From CANHVK01 sp046304235 (lineage in GTDB: Bacteria > Bacteroidota > Bacteroidia > Flavobacteriales_D > Crocinitomicaceae): a stretch of DNA of 23,529 bases. Location: contig JBKCEW010000099.1 in the NCBI GenBank assembly GCA_046304235.1, positions 1 through 23,529 on the forward strand, written 5' to 3'. Shown here piece after piece: positions 1 to 6,893 of this stretch. Numbering within the stretch: position 1 is the stretch's first letter; each line of letters begins with the position of its first letter. The notes below the pieces were generated by a model that worked only from the letters and a program-made list of their open reading frames with translations, ran no database searches and was not told the DNA's origin. A program made the position numbers and the translations under genes.

Positions 1-462
1 CTTATAAATTGATTGAGGTGTCAAACCTAAATGCCCCATTACAGGAATACCGGCAGTTAAAATTCGTTTGATAGAATCTATAATTTCCTCACCTCCCTCA
101 AGTTTAACTGCGTGTCCACCCGTTTCTTTCATGATGCGAATTGCATTTGACAAAGCTTCTTTCGAGTTCCCTTGATACGAACCAAAAGGCATATCAACAA
201 CAACCAATGCTCTCTCGACAGCACGAACAACAGAAGATGCATGGTATATCATTTGATCTAATGTAATCGGCAAGGTAGTCTCATGTCCCGCCATGACATT
301 TGAGGCAGAATCACCTACTAAAATTACATCAATTCCTGAAGCATCGATAATACGAGCCATGGAATAGTCATATCCAGTAAGCATTGAAATTTTTTCGCCT
401 CTGTTCTTCATTTCTTGAAGAACATGCGTTGTTACCTTTTTTACATCTTTATGAACAGACAT
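1..462 (-). CDS. panB: 3-methyl-2-oxobutanoate hydroxymethyltransferase PanB, 5' part only
   Basis: The ORF starts with ATG at 460-462 and is open to the window edge, so 154 N-terminal residues are visible of a family usually near 270. The translation begins MSVHKDVKKVTTHVLQEMKN and continues with PanB hallmarks: the SMLTGYDYSMARI segment, the metal-binding LVGDSASNVMAGHETTLPIT stretch, VVVDMPFGSYQ, and GGHAVKLEGG followed by GIPVMGHLGLTPQS. PanB transfers a hydroxymethyl group from 5,10-methylene-THF to 2-oxoisovalerate, the first committed step of pantothenate and CoA synthesis, in the cytosol. It lies 83 nt downstream of thiF on the same strand and probably has its own promoter in that gap. 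Identification is by family motifs and is firm; only the C-terminus is unseen. Confidence 0.95.
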   Translation of the reverse strand, partial: MSVHKDVKKVTTHVLQEMKNRGEKISMLTGYDYSMARIIDASGIDVILVGDSASNVMAGHETTLPITLDQMIYHASSVVRAVERALVVVDMPFGSYQGNSKEALSNAIRIMKETGGHAVKLEGGEEIIDSIKRILTAGIPVMGHLGLTPQSIYK

Positions 463-484
463 AGTAAATCAATTAATCAGTATG

Positions 485-515
485 TAAAAATAATCAATAA
501 TCTATAGGAACAAAA
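485..515 (-). promoter_or_regulatory. Candidate Bacteroidota-type promoter for panB
   Basis: On the minus strand TTTTG (511-515) is followed, after an 18-nt spacer, by TATTTTTA (485-492). This resembles the Bacteroidota -33 TTG and -7 TAnnTTTG elements with one mismatch at the last base. Transcription would begin about 15 nt before the panB ATG. This is motif resemblance only, in very AT-rich DNA. Confidence 0.35.
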
Positions 516-545
516 TTCTGAAACCTTTTTGAAATTAAATGCGTA

Positions 546-1634
546 CTAATATCTAGGAAGAGTGGTGTCTATCAAACGAGCATACGCATCAATTCCCCCT
601 TGAACAGAAACAACATTTAAGGTCGGGAATTGTGCTTTTAAAAAGCGTAACGCATGCATACTCCTAACTCCATGATGGCACAATAAAACTAATGTTTTAT
701 CTTGTTCAAAATCGGATAATCTTTCCGGAATTGAATTCAATGAATAGTTCAAACCACCAATATTACAAATTTGATATTCAAATTCTTCACGCACATCAAT
801 TAAAGTGAAATCTAATTCTTTATCTACAAGTTCTTTTAATTCAAAAACATCAATCTCTTCTTTATCATTTTCAATCTGACATGGTTGAACCTCATCTATT
901 TGAAAATCTTTTATTTGTAAATTTTCTTGATTTGTTCTAAACTTTAATACATGTTGGTTCAATGTGAGTGTGTCCAACACCCAAAGTTTACCTTTTAAAA
1001 GTTCTCCAAATCCAACTATTAGTTTTACTACTTCATGCGCCTGAACAGTTCCAATTAACCCTGGTAAAGTTCCAATTACACCGATGGTATTACAGTCAGG
1101 TGAATCAGTTGGAATATCAGGAAAAAGACAACGATAAGTTGGACCAACCTCTCCATCAAAAACACTCACTTGTCCTTCAAATTTTAAAATCGAACCAAAA
1201 ACCCATTTCTTTTTTAGTATAACACAAGCATCATTGACCAAATAACGCGTAGCAAAATTATCACATCCATCAACGACAATATCATACTTCTCGATGGTTT
1301 CTAACGCATTATGTTTATCTAATGAATAAGGAAACGTTTCTATGTTTGTCTCTGAATTTTGAGAAAGCAACCTTCTTTTGGCAGCATCTACCTTAAGTTG
1401 TCCAACTTCATTTTCGGTATATAAAATTTGTCGTTGTAAATTAGAAACCGAAACGGTATCACCATCTACAATCCCTAAAGTCCCAACTCCAACCGCATTC
1501 AAATATTGTAAAATCGGACAACCCAAACCACCTGCACCGATTACTAATACACGCGCATTTTTAAGTTTTTCTTGTCCTGAGACTCCAATTTCAGGAAGGA
1601 TGGTTTGACGGTTATATCTAAAAGGTTCAGACAT
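546..1634 (-). CDS. thiF: ThiS adenylyltransferase ThiF/MoeB-type with C-terminal rhodanese domain
   Basis: This 362-residue protein is the E1-like enzyme that adenylates the ThiS C-terminus so that it can be thiocarboxylated for thiazole synthesis. The N-terminal domain has the nucleotide-binding GAGGLG (33-38), DGD (57-59), NLQRQ (65-69) and DGCDN (122-126). Cys181, in SPDC, sits where ThiF/MoeB proteins carry the active-site cysteine. Residues from about 260 form a rhodanese domain with the loop CHHGVRS, whose catalytic Cys is 319. The usual zinc CxxC pairs are half lost: TYRC at 166-169 has Thr first, and PCQIE near 252 lacks the second Cys. The ATG at 1632-1634 fits the family N-terminus. 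It is the last gene of the thiamine operon. The ThiF role is inferred from context; sequence alone would also allow MoeB. Confidence 0.9.
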   Translation of the reverse strand: MSEPFRYNRQTILPEIGVSGQEKLKNARVLVIGAGGLGCPILQYLNAVGVGTLGIVDGDTVSVSNLQRQILYTENEVGQLKVDAAKRRLLSQNSETNIETFPYSLDKHNALETIEKYDIVVDGCDNFATRYLVNDACVILKKKWVFGSILKFEGQVSVFDGEVGPTYRCLFPDIPTDSPDCNTIGVIGTLPGLIGTVQAHEVVKLIVGFGELLKGKLWVLDTLTLNQHVLKFRTNQENLQIKDFQIDEVQPCQIENDKEEIDVFELKELVDKELDFTLIDVREEFEYQICNIGGLNYSLNSIPERLSDFEQDKTLVLLCHHGVRSMHALRFLKAQFPTLNVVSVQGGIDAYARLIDTTLPRY

Positions 1635-1635
1635 T

Positions 1636-2118
1636 CTATTTCTGATTTTTAATTTTTTGTAATTCTTGAATATCTAACAAATCTTTTGGACGTCCTGATT
1701 TAATTTTACTTATGATTAAATCTTCATAGTTTAACACTCTCCACTTATATATATCTTCATCATTTATAGTCATAAATTCAGACTCATTAAATGCCTCATC
1801 AAAATTCTTATTAATAGAAAAACAGGTGATTAACTCAATAAAAATTGATAATGGAGAAAATTTTAGTGATATATTTTGTTCTTGCTTTTTTACAGACTCT
1901 GGAAAATCATCAATTTTATATCCCATTTCTTTTAAAACCAAAACTAATCTAGCTAAATTTTCTTCTGAAGTATCAATCCAAAAATCTACATCAGCGGAAT
2001 GTCTTTGGTATCCATGAAAATTTACAGCACCACCGCCCACCATAAGCATTCTCACTTCATATTGATTTGAAAGTTTCAAAAACAATAATGCCTCTTTATC
2101 CCAAATATCATTTATCAT
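1636..2118 (-). CDS. Nucleotidyltransferase-fold protein (MNT/AbiEii-like), function unknown
   Basis: About 160 residues from ATG at 2116-2118. The frame stays open upstream, but the next possible start there is a TTG at 2133. The core resembles minimal nucleotidyltransferases: MVGGGAVNFHG (26-36) with the GGG turn at 28-30, then ADVDFWID giving the metal-binding DxD at Asp43 and Asp45, and a possible third carboxylate, Glu95, in FIELIT. The C-terminal part (YEDLIISKIKSGRPKDLLDI) is typical of the DUF6036/AbiEii-like branch, where Lys and Asp residues close the substrate pocket. Such proteins often work with a small partner gene; here the 62-aa ORF overlaps its start by 11 nt. It sits between thiH and thiF with no evident link to thiamine. 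Transferred nucleotide, target and any toxin role are unknown. Confidence 0.75.
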   Translation of the reverse strand: MINDIWDKEALLFLKLSNQYEVRMLMVGGGAVNFHGYQRHSADVDFWIDTSEENLARLVLVLKEMGYKIDDFPESVKKQEQNISLKFSPLSIFIELITCFSINKNFDEAFNESEFMTINDEDIYKWRVLNYEDLIISKIKSGRPKDLLDIQELQKIKNQK

Positions 2119-2296
2119 TATTAGTGAAATCAATTACAAAATTATTTTTAAAATCATAAACTCGTTTTGTTGACATTTGATTGAATATCTTACTCAATTT
2201 CAGAAATAATATAAACCGTTCGCTTTTAGAAAGCTTCAAAAATGCTGCTTCTTGTTCTTTTTTTGATTCTTCTTTTGTTGTGAATTTTATTTCCAT
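2108..2296 (-). CDS. Small conserved-looking hypothetical protein paired with nucleotidyltransferase
   Basis: This 62-residue ORF starts with ATG at 2294-2296; a longer reading would need a TTG at 2302. The sequence is charged and helical, with a lysine/glutamate-rich N-terminus (MEIKFTTKEESKKEQEAAF), then FLKLSKSERFILFLKLSKIF, and a C-terminal NNFVIDF. The repeated LKLS spacing suggests an amphipathic helix pair. It lies 32 nt after thiH and its TGA overlaps the ATG of the nucleotidyltransferase gene by 11 nt, so the two are probably translationally coupled. From memory, similar small ORFs precede nucleotidyltransferase genes in other Bacteroidota, so it may be a partner or antitoxin-like subunit. 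That is inference; no named domain is recognised. Confidence 0.6.
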   Translation of the reverse strand: MEIKFTTKEESKKEQEAAFLKLSKSERFILFLKLSKIFNQMSTKRVYDFKNNFVIDFTNNDK

Positions 2297-2328
2297 ATTC
2301 AAAATTAACTGATTTTCAAATCTTCAAA

Positions 2329-3432
2329 TTAGAACCTATCCCAATCTTTCCAAACAGCTTCGTAACCATGATTACGGATTAACTGAGCAATTGTTGCTGT
2401 ATCTCGTTCGTCTGAAATCTCAAATTGTTCTAAGGATTGTGGTTCTACCACATATCCCCCCGGGTTCGTTTTTGAACCTGCACTCATACTTGTTACCCCA
2501 AGTGGTATAACGTGATTACGGAATTTTTCAGATTCTCTGGTAGATATAGACAATTCAACGTCTTCGTTAAACAAACGGTAAGCACACAATAACTGAACAA
2601 GTTGTTTGTCAGTCACAATTACTTTAGGCTCAATAATTCCTTCAGCAGGACGCATTCGAGGGAAAGAAATCGAATATTTAGTTTGCCAATAATTTCGTTG
2701 TAAATAATCTAAATGTAAGGCACAAAAGAACGAATCTACACGCCAATCTTCCAACCCTAGTAGAATCCCAAGTCCAATTTTATGTATTCCTGCCTTTCCT
2801 ATTCGATCAGGAGTTTCTAAACGGTACCCAAAATTTGATTTTTTTCCTTTAGGATGGTATTGTTTGTACACCTCTTCGTGATACGTTTCTTGATACACCA
2901 ATACGGAATAAACCCCAGCTTCGTGCAACATTGAGTACTCGTCTTGTTCTAACGGTTGAACTTCAATGGAAATATTCGCAAACTTACTTCGAATTAATTC
3001 AACTGCATTTTTGATGTATTCTGCATGTACGGTATGATTTGCTTCTCCCGTAACCAACAAAATATGATTATACCCTTCTGATTTTAAATGTGCTACTTCT
3101 TGAAGAATCTCTTCATCTGATAACGTTTTTCTTCTGACTTTATTGTCAAAACTAAAACCACAATAGGTACAGATGTTATTACATTCATTACTCAAATACA
3201 TTGGGGCATACAATTGAATCGTCTTCCCAAAACGTTTCTGAGTCAGTTGATTACTTAATTGAGCCATTTGTTCCAAATAAGGTTCAGCAGCAGGAGAAAT
3301 GAGCGCTTTAAAATCCTCCAACGTTCGTTTTGAACTCTTCAAAGCCCATTCAACATCTTTTGCTGTTTTAGCATAGATAGAAGCCTTTTGTGTCTCCCAA
3401 TCGGTTGCATGAAATACCTTTTCGAAACTCAT
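2329..3432 (-). CDS. thiH: 2-iminoacetate synthase ThiH (radical SAM tyrosine lyase)
   Basis: ThiH (367 aa) cleaves tyrosine by a radical SAM mechanism to give dehydroglycine, the glycine-derived part of the thiazole ring, plus p-cresol. The cluster-binding motif is CNNICTYC with cysteines at 84, 88 and 91, followed by GFSFDNKVRRKTL. Later family blocks include VTGEANHTV, IEVQPLEQDEY, VYQETYHEEVY, the SISFPRMRPAEG region and the C-terminal STRESEKFRNHVIPLGVTSM with GGYVVEPQSLEQFEISD. Its presence instead of the glycine oxidase ThiO implies an oxygen-sensitive route that works in anaerobic or low-oxygen cytosol. The gene lies 10 nt after thiG. Start is ATG at 3430-3432. Length and motifs fit the family closely. 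Confidence 0.97.
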   Translation of the reverse strand: MSFEKVFHATDWETQKASIYAKTAKDVEWALKSSKRTLEDFKALISPAAEPYLEQMAQLSNQLTQKRFGKTIQLYAPMYLSNECNNICTYCGFSFDNKVRRKTLSDEEILQEVAHLKSEGYNHILLVTGEANHTVHAEYIKNAVELIRSKFANISIEVQPLEQDEYSMLHEAGVYSVLVYQETYHEEVYKQYHPKGKKSNFGYRLETPDRIGKAGIHKIGLGILLGLEDWRVDSFFCALHLDYLQRNYWQTKYSISFPRMRPAEGIIEPKVIVTDKQLVQLLCAYRLFNEDVELSISTRESEKFRNHVIPLGVTSMSAGSKTNPGGYVVEPQSLEQFEISDERDTATIAQLIRNHGYEAVWKDWDRF

Positions 3433-3442
3433 ACTCTTTAGA

Positions 3443-4222
3443 TTAATCCATTAAAAAACTTGTGAGAGGGCTTGATGCCGAAGCACTTTGTGCGATTCTA
3501 CCTAATCCGGCTTCATACGCTAATCTTCCTGCTTCTACCCCTAACTTAAATGCCAAGGCCATTTCTGCTGGATTTTTAGCAACTGCAATGGCTGTATTTA
3601 CCAAAACAGCATCTGCACCTAATTCCATAGCTTTAGCCGCATCTGAAGGAGCGCCTATTCCTGCATCAACAATCACAGGTACATTACTTTGTTCGATGAT
3701 AATTTCTAAAAAGTCCATCGTTCTCAATCCTTTGTTTGTACCAATCGGAGCTCCCAAAGGCATTACAGCAGCTGTTCCTGCATTCTCCAACAACTTACAC
3801 AACACTGGATCAGCGTGAATATAAGGCAATACAATAAAACCTAATTTTGCCAATTCTTCCGTCGCTTTTAACGTTTCAATAGGGTCTGGTAATAAATATT
3901 TTGGATCTGGGTGAATTTCTAATTTTAACCAATTCGTTTCCATTGCTTCACGAGCTAATTGCGCAGCGAAAATCGCCTCTTTAGCATTTCTTGCCCCTGA
4001 AGTGTTCGGTAGTAAATTGATATTCGGATGATTTAAATGTGCTAACAAATCATCTGTTTCTGTTTCTAAATCAACACGTTTTAGGGCAACAGTGACCAAT
4101 TCACATTGAGAAGCCAATACTGCCTCTTCCATTTGTTCTGACGAACCGAATTTTCCAGTCCCCAAAAACAATCTTGAATTAAATTCTTTATCTGCTATTT
4201 TTAATTTTTGTATCATGTTCAT
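3443..4222 (-). CDS. thiG: Thiazole synthase ThiG
   Basis: ThiG (259 aa) is a TIM-barrel enzyme that condenses 1-deoxyxylulose-5-phosphate, dehydroglycine and sulfur from ThiS thiocarboxylate into the thiazole phosphate. Visible motifs are SRLFLGTGKF near the N-terminus, the Schiff-base lysine Lys100 in NWLKLEIHPDPKYLLPDP, VMPLGAPIGTNKGL, and the phosphate-binding VIVDAGIGAPSDAAKAMELG with VLVNTAIA. Two ATG codons (4222 and 4216) are possible starts; the first lies only 2 nt after the thiE stop codon. It is followed by thiH, its glycine-radical partner. Intact and of usual length. Confidence 0.97.
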   Translation of the reverse strand: MNMIQKLKIADKEFNSRLFLGTGKFGSSEQMEEAVLASQCELVTVALKRVDLETETDDLLAHLNHPNINLLPNTSGARNAKEAIFAAQLAREAMETNWLKLEIHPDPKYLLPDPIETLKATEELAKLGFIVLPYIHADPVLCKLLENAGTAAVMPLGAPIGTNKGLRTMDFLEIIIEQSNVPVIVDAGIGAPSDAAKAMELGADAVLVNTAIAVAKNPAEMALAFKLGVEAGRLAYEAGLGRIAQSASASSPLTSFLMD

Positions 4223-4224
4223 TT

Positions 4225-4857
4225 TTAATTTTGAGCAGGTTGTAAATTTAACTCCTCTACTCTTTTGATTAAAGTTTCACTTGTGTTATTCGTAATCAAC
4301 CCTGAAACTGCAATTCCATATATACCAACTTCTAAAATTGAATCTATATCCTCCTCCAAAATTCCTCCTATAGCTAAAATAGGTATCTGAATACCTTCTT
4401 TTGAAAGTTTTGTAATAATCTCTTTATATCCTTCTAATCCAACGATTGGACTTAATTTTTCTTTTGTAGTTGTAAATTTAAATGGACCCAAACCGACGTA
4501 CGTACACTTTTCATGATAGCGTTGAACAACATCATCGTATGTATTTGCTGTCCCACCGATTATTTTCTTGTCACCTAATAATTCTCTTGCTTCTTGAATG
4601 GATGTGTCAGTCAAACCAAGATGAACACCGTCCGCATCGATTTTTTTTCCTAGTTCAACGTTATCGTTAATGATAAAAAGTGCTTCGTATTTTTCACATA
4701 ATTCTTTTGCTGATATCGCTGTTTGTTCTAAAATTTCAGGTGTTGCTTTTTTAAAACGCAATTGTACCCAGCGACAACCAACTTCTAACGCTTTTTGAAT
4801 GTTCGTTAATTGCTCTTCCTGTGTGTCACCTTGTGATATATATTGTAGTTTATACAT
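4225..4857 (-). CDS. thiE: Thiamine-phosphate synthase ThiE
   Basis: ThiE (210 aa) joins HMP-pyrophosphate and thiazole phosphate to make thiamine phosphate. All diagnostic sites are present: QLRFK at 32-36 (Gln32, Arg34, Lys36), the Mg/pyrophosphate Asn64-Asp65 in FIINDN, VHLGL, GPFKFTTTK at 124-132, and the phosphate-binding ILAIGGI. This separates it from the degenerate paralogue at 5593-6201. Its ATG (4855-4857) lies inside the end of thiD, an 8-nt overlap, so translation is probably coupled. It is followed 2 nt later by thiG. Confidence 0.95.
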   Translation of the reverse strand: MYKLQYISQGDTQEEQLTNIQKALEVGCRWVQLRFKKATPEILEQTAISAKELCEKYEALFIINDNVELGKKIDADGVHLGLTDTSIQEARELLGDKKIIGGTANTYDDVVQRYHEKCTYVGLGPFKFTTTKEKLSPIVGLEGYKEIITKLSKEGIQIPILAIGGILEEDIDSILEVGIYGIAVSGLITNNTSETLIKRVEELNLQPAQN

Positions 4858-5596
4858 AATATGCTAATAATGAATTATTAATTGAAAGTTGTTTTTCAAT
4901 GAAACGTTTTGCTTTTTCACATGCTACATCTATTGAAAATCCTAATGCCACGTTACTCGCTATGGCACTTGATAACATACATCCTGAACCATGTTTTGGA
5001 AAAACTTGTGTATTCGCAGGAAGAAAATCAATTTCTATTCCATTGTAAAATAGCGTATCAACTCCTATTTTATCCGTTCTATGACCTCCTTTTAATAAAA
5101 TAGTTGTGTGTAAAGAAAGTTCTTTTGCTCCTTGATATACATCACCATTTCCCGTTAATTTGTGAACCTCATTCGCATTTGGCGTAATCAAATCAATAGA
5201 TTTCAATAAGGTCATCAATTTTTCTTGATTAATTTCATTAACAAAATCAAAACCACTACTCGCAGACAAAACCGTATCCCAAACAATAAAAACAGTTGGT
5301 TGGTGTTCTTTCACTTTATTGACGATTGTTTGTAATCTTTCAAAAGATTCTATAATCCCGATCTTTACGGCACCAAATTGATATCTAGTAAACAAAGTGT
5401 CTAATTGTTTAACAATTTGTTTTTCCTCTATCCATCCAACTGAAACAAAAGTATCTTCTGTTTGAATTGTATTTGCCGTTAACACCCCCATTCCCATACA
5501 TTGATTGAATTCAGCTGTTTTGATATCAGCCAAGACACCGGCACCACCACAAGGATCGTAACCTGCTATTGTAAGTATGTGGGGTCTTTTGTTCAT
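4850..5596 (-). CDS. thiD: Hydroxymethylpyrimidine/phosphomethylpyrimidine kinase ThiD
   Basis: ThiD (248 aa) is a ribokinase-fold enzyme that phosphorylates HMP and HMP-P to HMP-pyrophosphate. The N-terminal substrate motif reads GYDPCGGAGVLADIKT (12-27), where many homologues have GSDSGGGAG, so Tyr and Pro-Cys replacements are notable. VKIGII, DLITPNANE, LLKGGH and the anion-hole region KHGSGCMLSSAIA with catalytic-region Cys206 are present. The start ATG overlaps the tenI stop codon (ATGA). It has a clear Shine-Dalgarno, GGAGGTG at 5602-5608, 5 nt upstream, unusual in this window because it is supplied by a palindromic repeat. Confidence 0.93.
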   Translation of the reverse strand: MNKRPHILTIAGYDPCGGAGVLADIKTAEFNQCMGMGVLTANTIQTEDTFVSVGWIEEKQIVKQLDTLFTRYQFGAVKIGIIESFERLQTIVNKVKEHQPTVFIVWDTVLSASSGFDFVNEINQEKLMTLLKSIDLITPNANEVHKLTGNGDVYQGAKELSLHTTILLKGGHRTDKIGVDTLFYNGIEIDFLPANTQVFPKHGSGCMLSSAIASNVALGFSIDVACEKAKRFIEKQLSINNSLLAYYV

Positions 5597-6201
5597 TTTT
5601 TCACCTCCCTAAATCCCTCCTCAAGGAGGGATACTAATTTATTTACAATTAATGTTGGGTTTTCTTGTTTCCAAACACCTCCTAAAAAGGCTACTCCATC
5701 AAATCCTAAATTCAAAGCATTATGATAATTCTCAACTGTTATTCCACCTAATGCAATTAATTTGATATCTTTTCTAACATCATTTAAATCAAAAGAAACC
5801 GCTTTATGATTCTGTTTCGTTATACTATCAAAAACAGGACTTAAAAAAGCATATTCAAATACTGAATTTAACTTTTGGAAATCTTCCACTGAATGAACTG
5901 AAGTTGATAAAATAAATCCAATAACATGTAATTTTTCTAGTTTTTCGTCACCAATTTCAATTCGATCATTTTCAGAAAAATGCAAACGATTTACTCCAAA
6001 TTCAGATGCCAAAAAATGATGGTGATTTAATACAATTTGTTTTCGTTCTTCTTCAGTAAAAGAGTTTAAAAACTGAACCACTTCATCTTCTGTCGATTCA
6101 TATCTTCTTAAATGAAAAAAATGAGCTTCATGATCTATAAAAGTTTTTATGGTTCTAACTTCATCTGAAGTTTTGTTATCTGCGGAAATTAGTATTTTCA
6201 T
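5593..6201 (-). CDS. TenI-like / degenerate thiamine-phosphate-synthase paralogue
   Basis: This 202-aa protein has the ThiE/TenI barrel, seen in STSVHSVEDFQKL (99-111), FLSPVFDSITK (119-129) and LIALGGIT with the C-terminal FDGVAFLGGVW. However, the ThiE catalytic set is changed: QLRxK is HLRRY (30-34), and the metal-binding Asn-Asp is Asn59-His60. It is therefore unlikely to make thiamine phosphate. TenI proteins in other bacteria isomerise the thiazole tautomer, which is a plausible role beside ThiG and a true ThiE; a regulatory or salvage role is also possible. Its ATG overlaps the stop of the upstream exported-protein gene by one base (TAATG). The last dozen codons (LLEEGFREVKK) are encoded by a palindromic repeat. 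Confidence 0.75.
   Translation of the reverse strand: MKILISADNKTSDEVRTIKTFIDHEAHFFHLRRYESTEDEVVQFLNSFTEEERKQIVLNHHHFLASEFGVNRLHFSENDRIEIGDEKLEKLHVIGFILSTSVHSVEDFQKLNSVFEYAFLSPVFDSITKQNHKAVSFDLNDVRKDIKLIALGGITVENYHNALNLGFDGVAFLGGVWKQENPTLIVNKLVSLLEEGFREVKK
5602..5632 (-). repeat. Palindromic repeat element in the 3' end of the tenI-like gene
   Basis: On the plus strand an 8-bp perfect inverted repeat, ATCCCTCC-TCAA-GGAGGGAT, occupies 5613-5632, preceded by the related CACCTCCCTAA (5602-5612). It is far more G/C-rich than its surroundings. Similar CCCTCC/GGAGGG hairpins are, from memory, frequent dispersed elements in Bacteroidota genomes. Here it lies in frame and also provides the thiD Shine-Dalgarno. 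Only one copy was noticed in this window. Confidence 0.6.
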
Positions 6202-6839
6202 TAATTTTCAAATAATTCATATTGCAAAAAGCGTTCATAAACTATTTTTTTATGTCTATAAAACCTAATTTTCTGTAAATAAACTTTTGGCCCTTCTGGT
6301 ATTGTATAAAGCAAATTTTCATTTATTATTTCTTGTGACTTAATATATAAATCTGGATGATACATATATTTAACAACTAGAGAATCATTATGAGGATCCT
6401 CTACAACAACATTTCTTACCAATTGATTATTTTTATTTTCTCTTAATTCAGAATAAAAATGAAAATCGGTAAATACTTTATTGGTTGAACTATTTGGAAT
6501 TATCGATTGACTAGTTACAGAATCAACATAACCTAAAAAAGAGCCATTAAATGCATACTTAAATAATATTGTATTCCAACGTATTAATCTACCGCATGTG
6601 TCAAAAGCTAATGTATTCATTTTAATTGTATCCAACTGTTTCCCATGATGATGAACACTAAACTCTCTGATATGTCTAAACTTCATCGTTTTATTCATAA
6701 AAGAAGACCAATACCAATTGAAAACAGTGTTTTTGTTGATTACATTTGTATCATTACGTAATAAATCCTTGAAATCAATTTGTTGAGCAGCACTGATCTG
6801 AACAAATAAAAGAAAAGTAATAAAAGTAATTTTTTGCAT
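6201..6839 (-). CDS. Exported protein of unknown function inside the thiamine operon
   Basis: About 212 residues when started at ATG 6837-6839. The frame is open further upstream, but that stretch contains a hairpin and is unlikely to be coding, while the chosen start gives a clean signal peptide: MQKITFITFLLFVQISAAQQ with likely cleavage after SAA. The mature part is rich in Asn, Tyr and Phe, with an early NWYWSSFMNKTMKF stretch and a basic C-terminal half (KVYLQKIRFYRHKKIVYERF). No lipobox cysteine, membrane helix or catalytic motif is seen and no family is recognised. It lies between thiC and the tenI-like gene, with a one-base stop/start overlap to the latter, so it is co-transcribed with thiamine genes. 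A link to thiamine, for example uptake, is only a guess. Confidence 0.7.
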   Translation of the reverse strand: MQKITFITFLLFVQISAAQQIDFKDLLRNDTNVINKNTVFNWYWSSFMNKTMKFRHIREFSVHHHGKQLDTIKMNTLAFDTCGRLIRWNTILFKYAFNGSFLGYVDSVTSQSIIPNSSTNKVFTDFHFYSELRENKNNQLVRNVVVEDPHNDSLVVKYMYHPDLYIKSQEIINENLLYTIPEGPKVYLQKIRFYRHKKIVYERFLQYELFEN

Positions 6840-6857
6840 TGAATTGAATTGAAAAGC

Positions 6858-6891
6858 ATAAATGAGACCACAAAATTGCAGTCTCATTTAT
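6858..6891 (-). terminator. Strong hairpin between thiC and the exported-protein gene
   Basis: An 11-bp perfect inverted repeat (6858-6868 with 6881-6891, core AAATGAGAC/GTCTCATTT) with a 12-nt loop begins 3 nt past the thiC stop codon. It lacks a proper T-run on the minus strand (ATGCTTTTC follows). It may therefore be a leaky terminator or an mRNA-processing or stability hairpin separating thiS-thiC from the distal genes. Confidence 0.55.
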
Positions 6892-6893
6892 TT

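Noticed and set aside
968..1222. Plus-strand ORF of 84 codons
   Set aside because: It lies entirely antisense to thiF, has low-complexity Leu/Gln-rich composition and no start context; it is a shadow of the real gene.
3462..3818. Plus-strand ORF of 118 codons opposite thiG
   Set aside because: Its Ala/Pro/Ser-rich sequence is the expected antisense reading of a conserved TIM-barrel gene; thiG is certain here.
6840..6887. N-terminal extension of the exported protein to an ATG at 6887
   Set aside because: The extension would cover the hairpin and destroy the signal peptide (MRLQFCGLIYAF before it); ATG at 6839 gives a normal export signal.
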